Part shown: positions 63,121-64,000 of the stretch, in pieces
Layout: each line of letters starts with the position of its first letter
How positions within the stretch are numbered: the first letter of the stretch is position 1
Assembly (NCBI GenBank): GCA_947650365.1
Contig: OX393557.1
Location: forward strand, 30,435,783 to 30,499,782
DNA: 64,000 nt
Direction of reading: 5' to 3'
Source of the DNA: Chamaelirium japonicum
Taxonomy: Eukaryota > Streptophyta > Magnoliopsida > Liliales > Melanthiaceae
Made by a program: the position numbers and the translations under genes
The notes under the pieces: generated by a model
What the model saw: only the letters and a program-made list of their open reading frames with translations
What the model was told of the DNA's origin: nothing
The model's database searches: none

Positions 63121-63190
63121 GAATAATTCATTCATACGATCCATTCTAATTCATTCGCATTAGAATGGAACGTATGAATGAATTAGATTA
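63117..63190. other. Orientation-switch junction in the satellite
   Basis: The plus-oriented array ends in GAATGAAT-A-ATTCATTC (63117-63133), an inverted repeat with 8-bp arms around one base. About 34 bp of reverse-oriented monomer follow (63126-63159), then about 31 bp in the original orientation (63160-63190, containing TTAGAATGG), then reverse orientation to the window end. A double switch with a short reinserted piece looks like a repair or template-switch scar, but an assembly join is possible. Confidence 0.85.
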
Positions 63191-64000
63191 CGATCCATTC
63201 TATTTCATTCGTACGATCCATTCTAATTCATTTGTACAATCCATTCTATTTCATTTGTACGATCAATTCTTACTCATTCGTATGATCCATTCTAATTCTT
63301 TCGCACGAATGTATCCATTCTAATTCATTCGTACGATCCATTCTAATTCATTCGTACAATCCATTCTAATTCATTCGTATGATCCATTCTAATTCATTCA
63401 TACGATCCATTCTAATTCATTCATACAATCCATTCTAATTCTTTCACACGATCTATTCTAATTCATTCGTACGATCCATTCTAATTAATTCGTACAATCC
63501 ATTCTATTTCATTCGTACGATCCATTCTTTCTTATTTGTACGATCCATTCTAATTCATTCGTACGATCTATTCTAATTCATTTGCACGAATATATCCATT
63601 CTAATTCATTCGTATGATCCATTCTAATTCATTCTAATTCATTCGTACGATCCATTCTAATTCATTCATACTATCCATTCTTACTCATTCGTATGATCCA
63701 TTCTAATTCATTCATACGATCCATTCTAATTCATCCATACGATCTATTCTAATTCTTTCGCACGAATGTATCCATTCAAATTCATTCGTATAATCCTTTC
63801 TATTTCATTCGTACGATCCATTCTTACTCATTCGTACGATCCATTCTAATTCATTCGTACATACGATCCATTCTAATTCATTTGCACGAATACATTCGTA
63901 CGATCCATTCTTAATCATTCGTATGATCCATTCTAATTCATTCACACAATCTATTCTAATTCATTCGCACGATCAATTCTAATTCATTCATACGATCCAT
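63191..64000 (-). repeat. Satellite array in inverted orientation
   Basis: The same satellite as reverse complement: units read ATTCTAATTCATTC with GTACGATCC, or with GCACGAATGTATCC for the 28-bp form. Variants are as mixed as in the rest of the array. It continues past the window end. No gene seen. Confidence 0.95.

Larger units (their letters stand above)
52904..63125. repeat. Satellite array C
   Basis: About 10.2 kb of 23/28-bp satellite in the same orientation as arrays A and B. It follows array B at an offset of 19713-19714 up to about 60950, including the 3.46-kb repeat (TTCATATGAACG at 56423 and 59882; CGATCGAATG at 58341). After 60950 it follows 10.88-13.04 kb. No gene seen. Confidence 0.97.

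Noticed and set aside
63191-64000. A different satellite family at the right end
   Set aside because: It is the reverse complement of the same 23/28-bp monomers.

Overview
The window is plant heterochromatin: a short-monomer satellite array carrying two copies of one Ty3/gypsy LTR retrotransposon of the Tat lineage. The case for a plant is the element, since Tat-type pol (two RNase H-like segments before the integrase, no chromodomain, TGGCGCCG-type primer site, antisense coding region near the 3' LTR) is known from land plants. Nothing identifies the species. I see no host gene, rRNA, tRNA or CRISPR array.

Layout. 1-21873: satellite. 21874-33189: element copy 1, coding on the minus strand. 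33190-41588: satellite. 41589-52903: element copy 2, same orientation. 52904-63125: satellite. 63126-63190: a scrambled junction. 63191-64000: the same satellite in opposite orientation. The satellite (about 35% GC) mixes a 23-bp and a 28-bp monomer. Both share the 14-bp core GAATGAATTAGAAT and continue with either GGATCGTAC (9 bp) or GGATACATTCGTGC (14 bp). A 28-mer followed by four 23-mers gives a frequent 120-bp second-order period. Larger periods are nested on top: about 235 bp, 537 bp, 2.0 kb, 3.46 kb and 19.7 kb.

The two elements are not independent insertions. About 12 differences between the left and right LTR are the same in both copies, the target duplication GATAC is the same, and the flanking satellite matches for kilobases. 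One insertion therefore occurred in a 28-bp monomer, its LTRs diverged, and a segment of about 19.7 kb (8.4 kb satellite plus 11.3 kb element) was then duplicated in tandem. A third, element-free partial unit follows at about 56.1-60.95 kb. By hand count the LTR pair of copy 1 differs at about 25 of 1250 sites (2%), and equivalent LTRs of the two copies at about 15 (1.2%). With an assumed plant rate of 1.3e-8 per site per year this gives roughly 0.8 Myr for insertion and 0.5 Myr for duplication.

Parts of each element, in its own direction (right to left): 5' LTR, primer-binding site, gag, aspartic protease, pol (RT, RNase H, second RNase H, integrase), a 78-bp minisatellite, an oppositely oriented coding region with its own plant-like poly(A) region, a 146-bp repeat array, polypurine tract, 3' LTR. 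Copy 1 looks nearly whole (about one break); copy 2 has about two. Both are treated as fossils. The novelty here is structural: nested satellite periods, duplication of a satellite-plus-retroelement unit, and an orientation switch near the right end.
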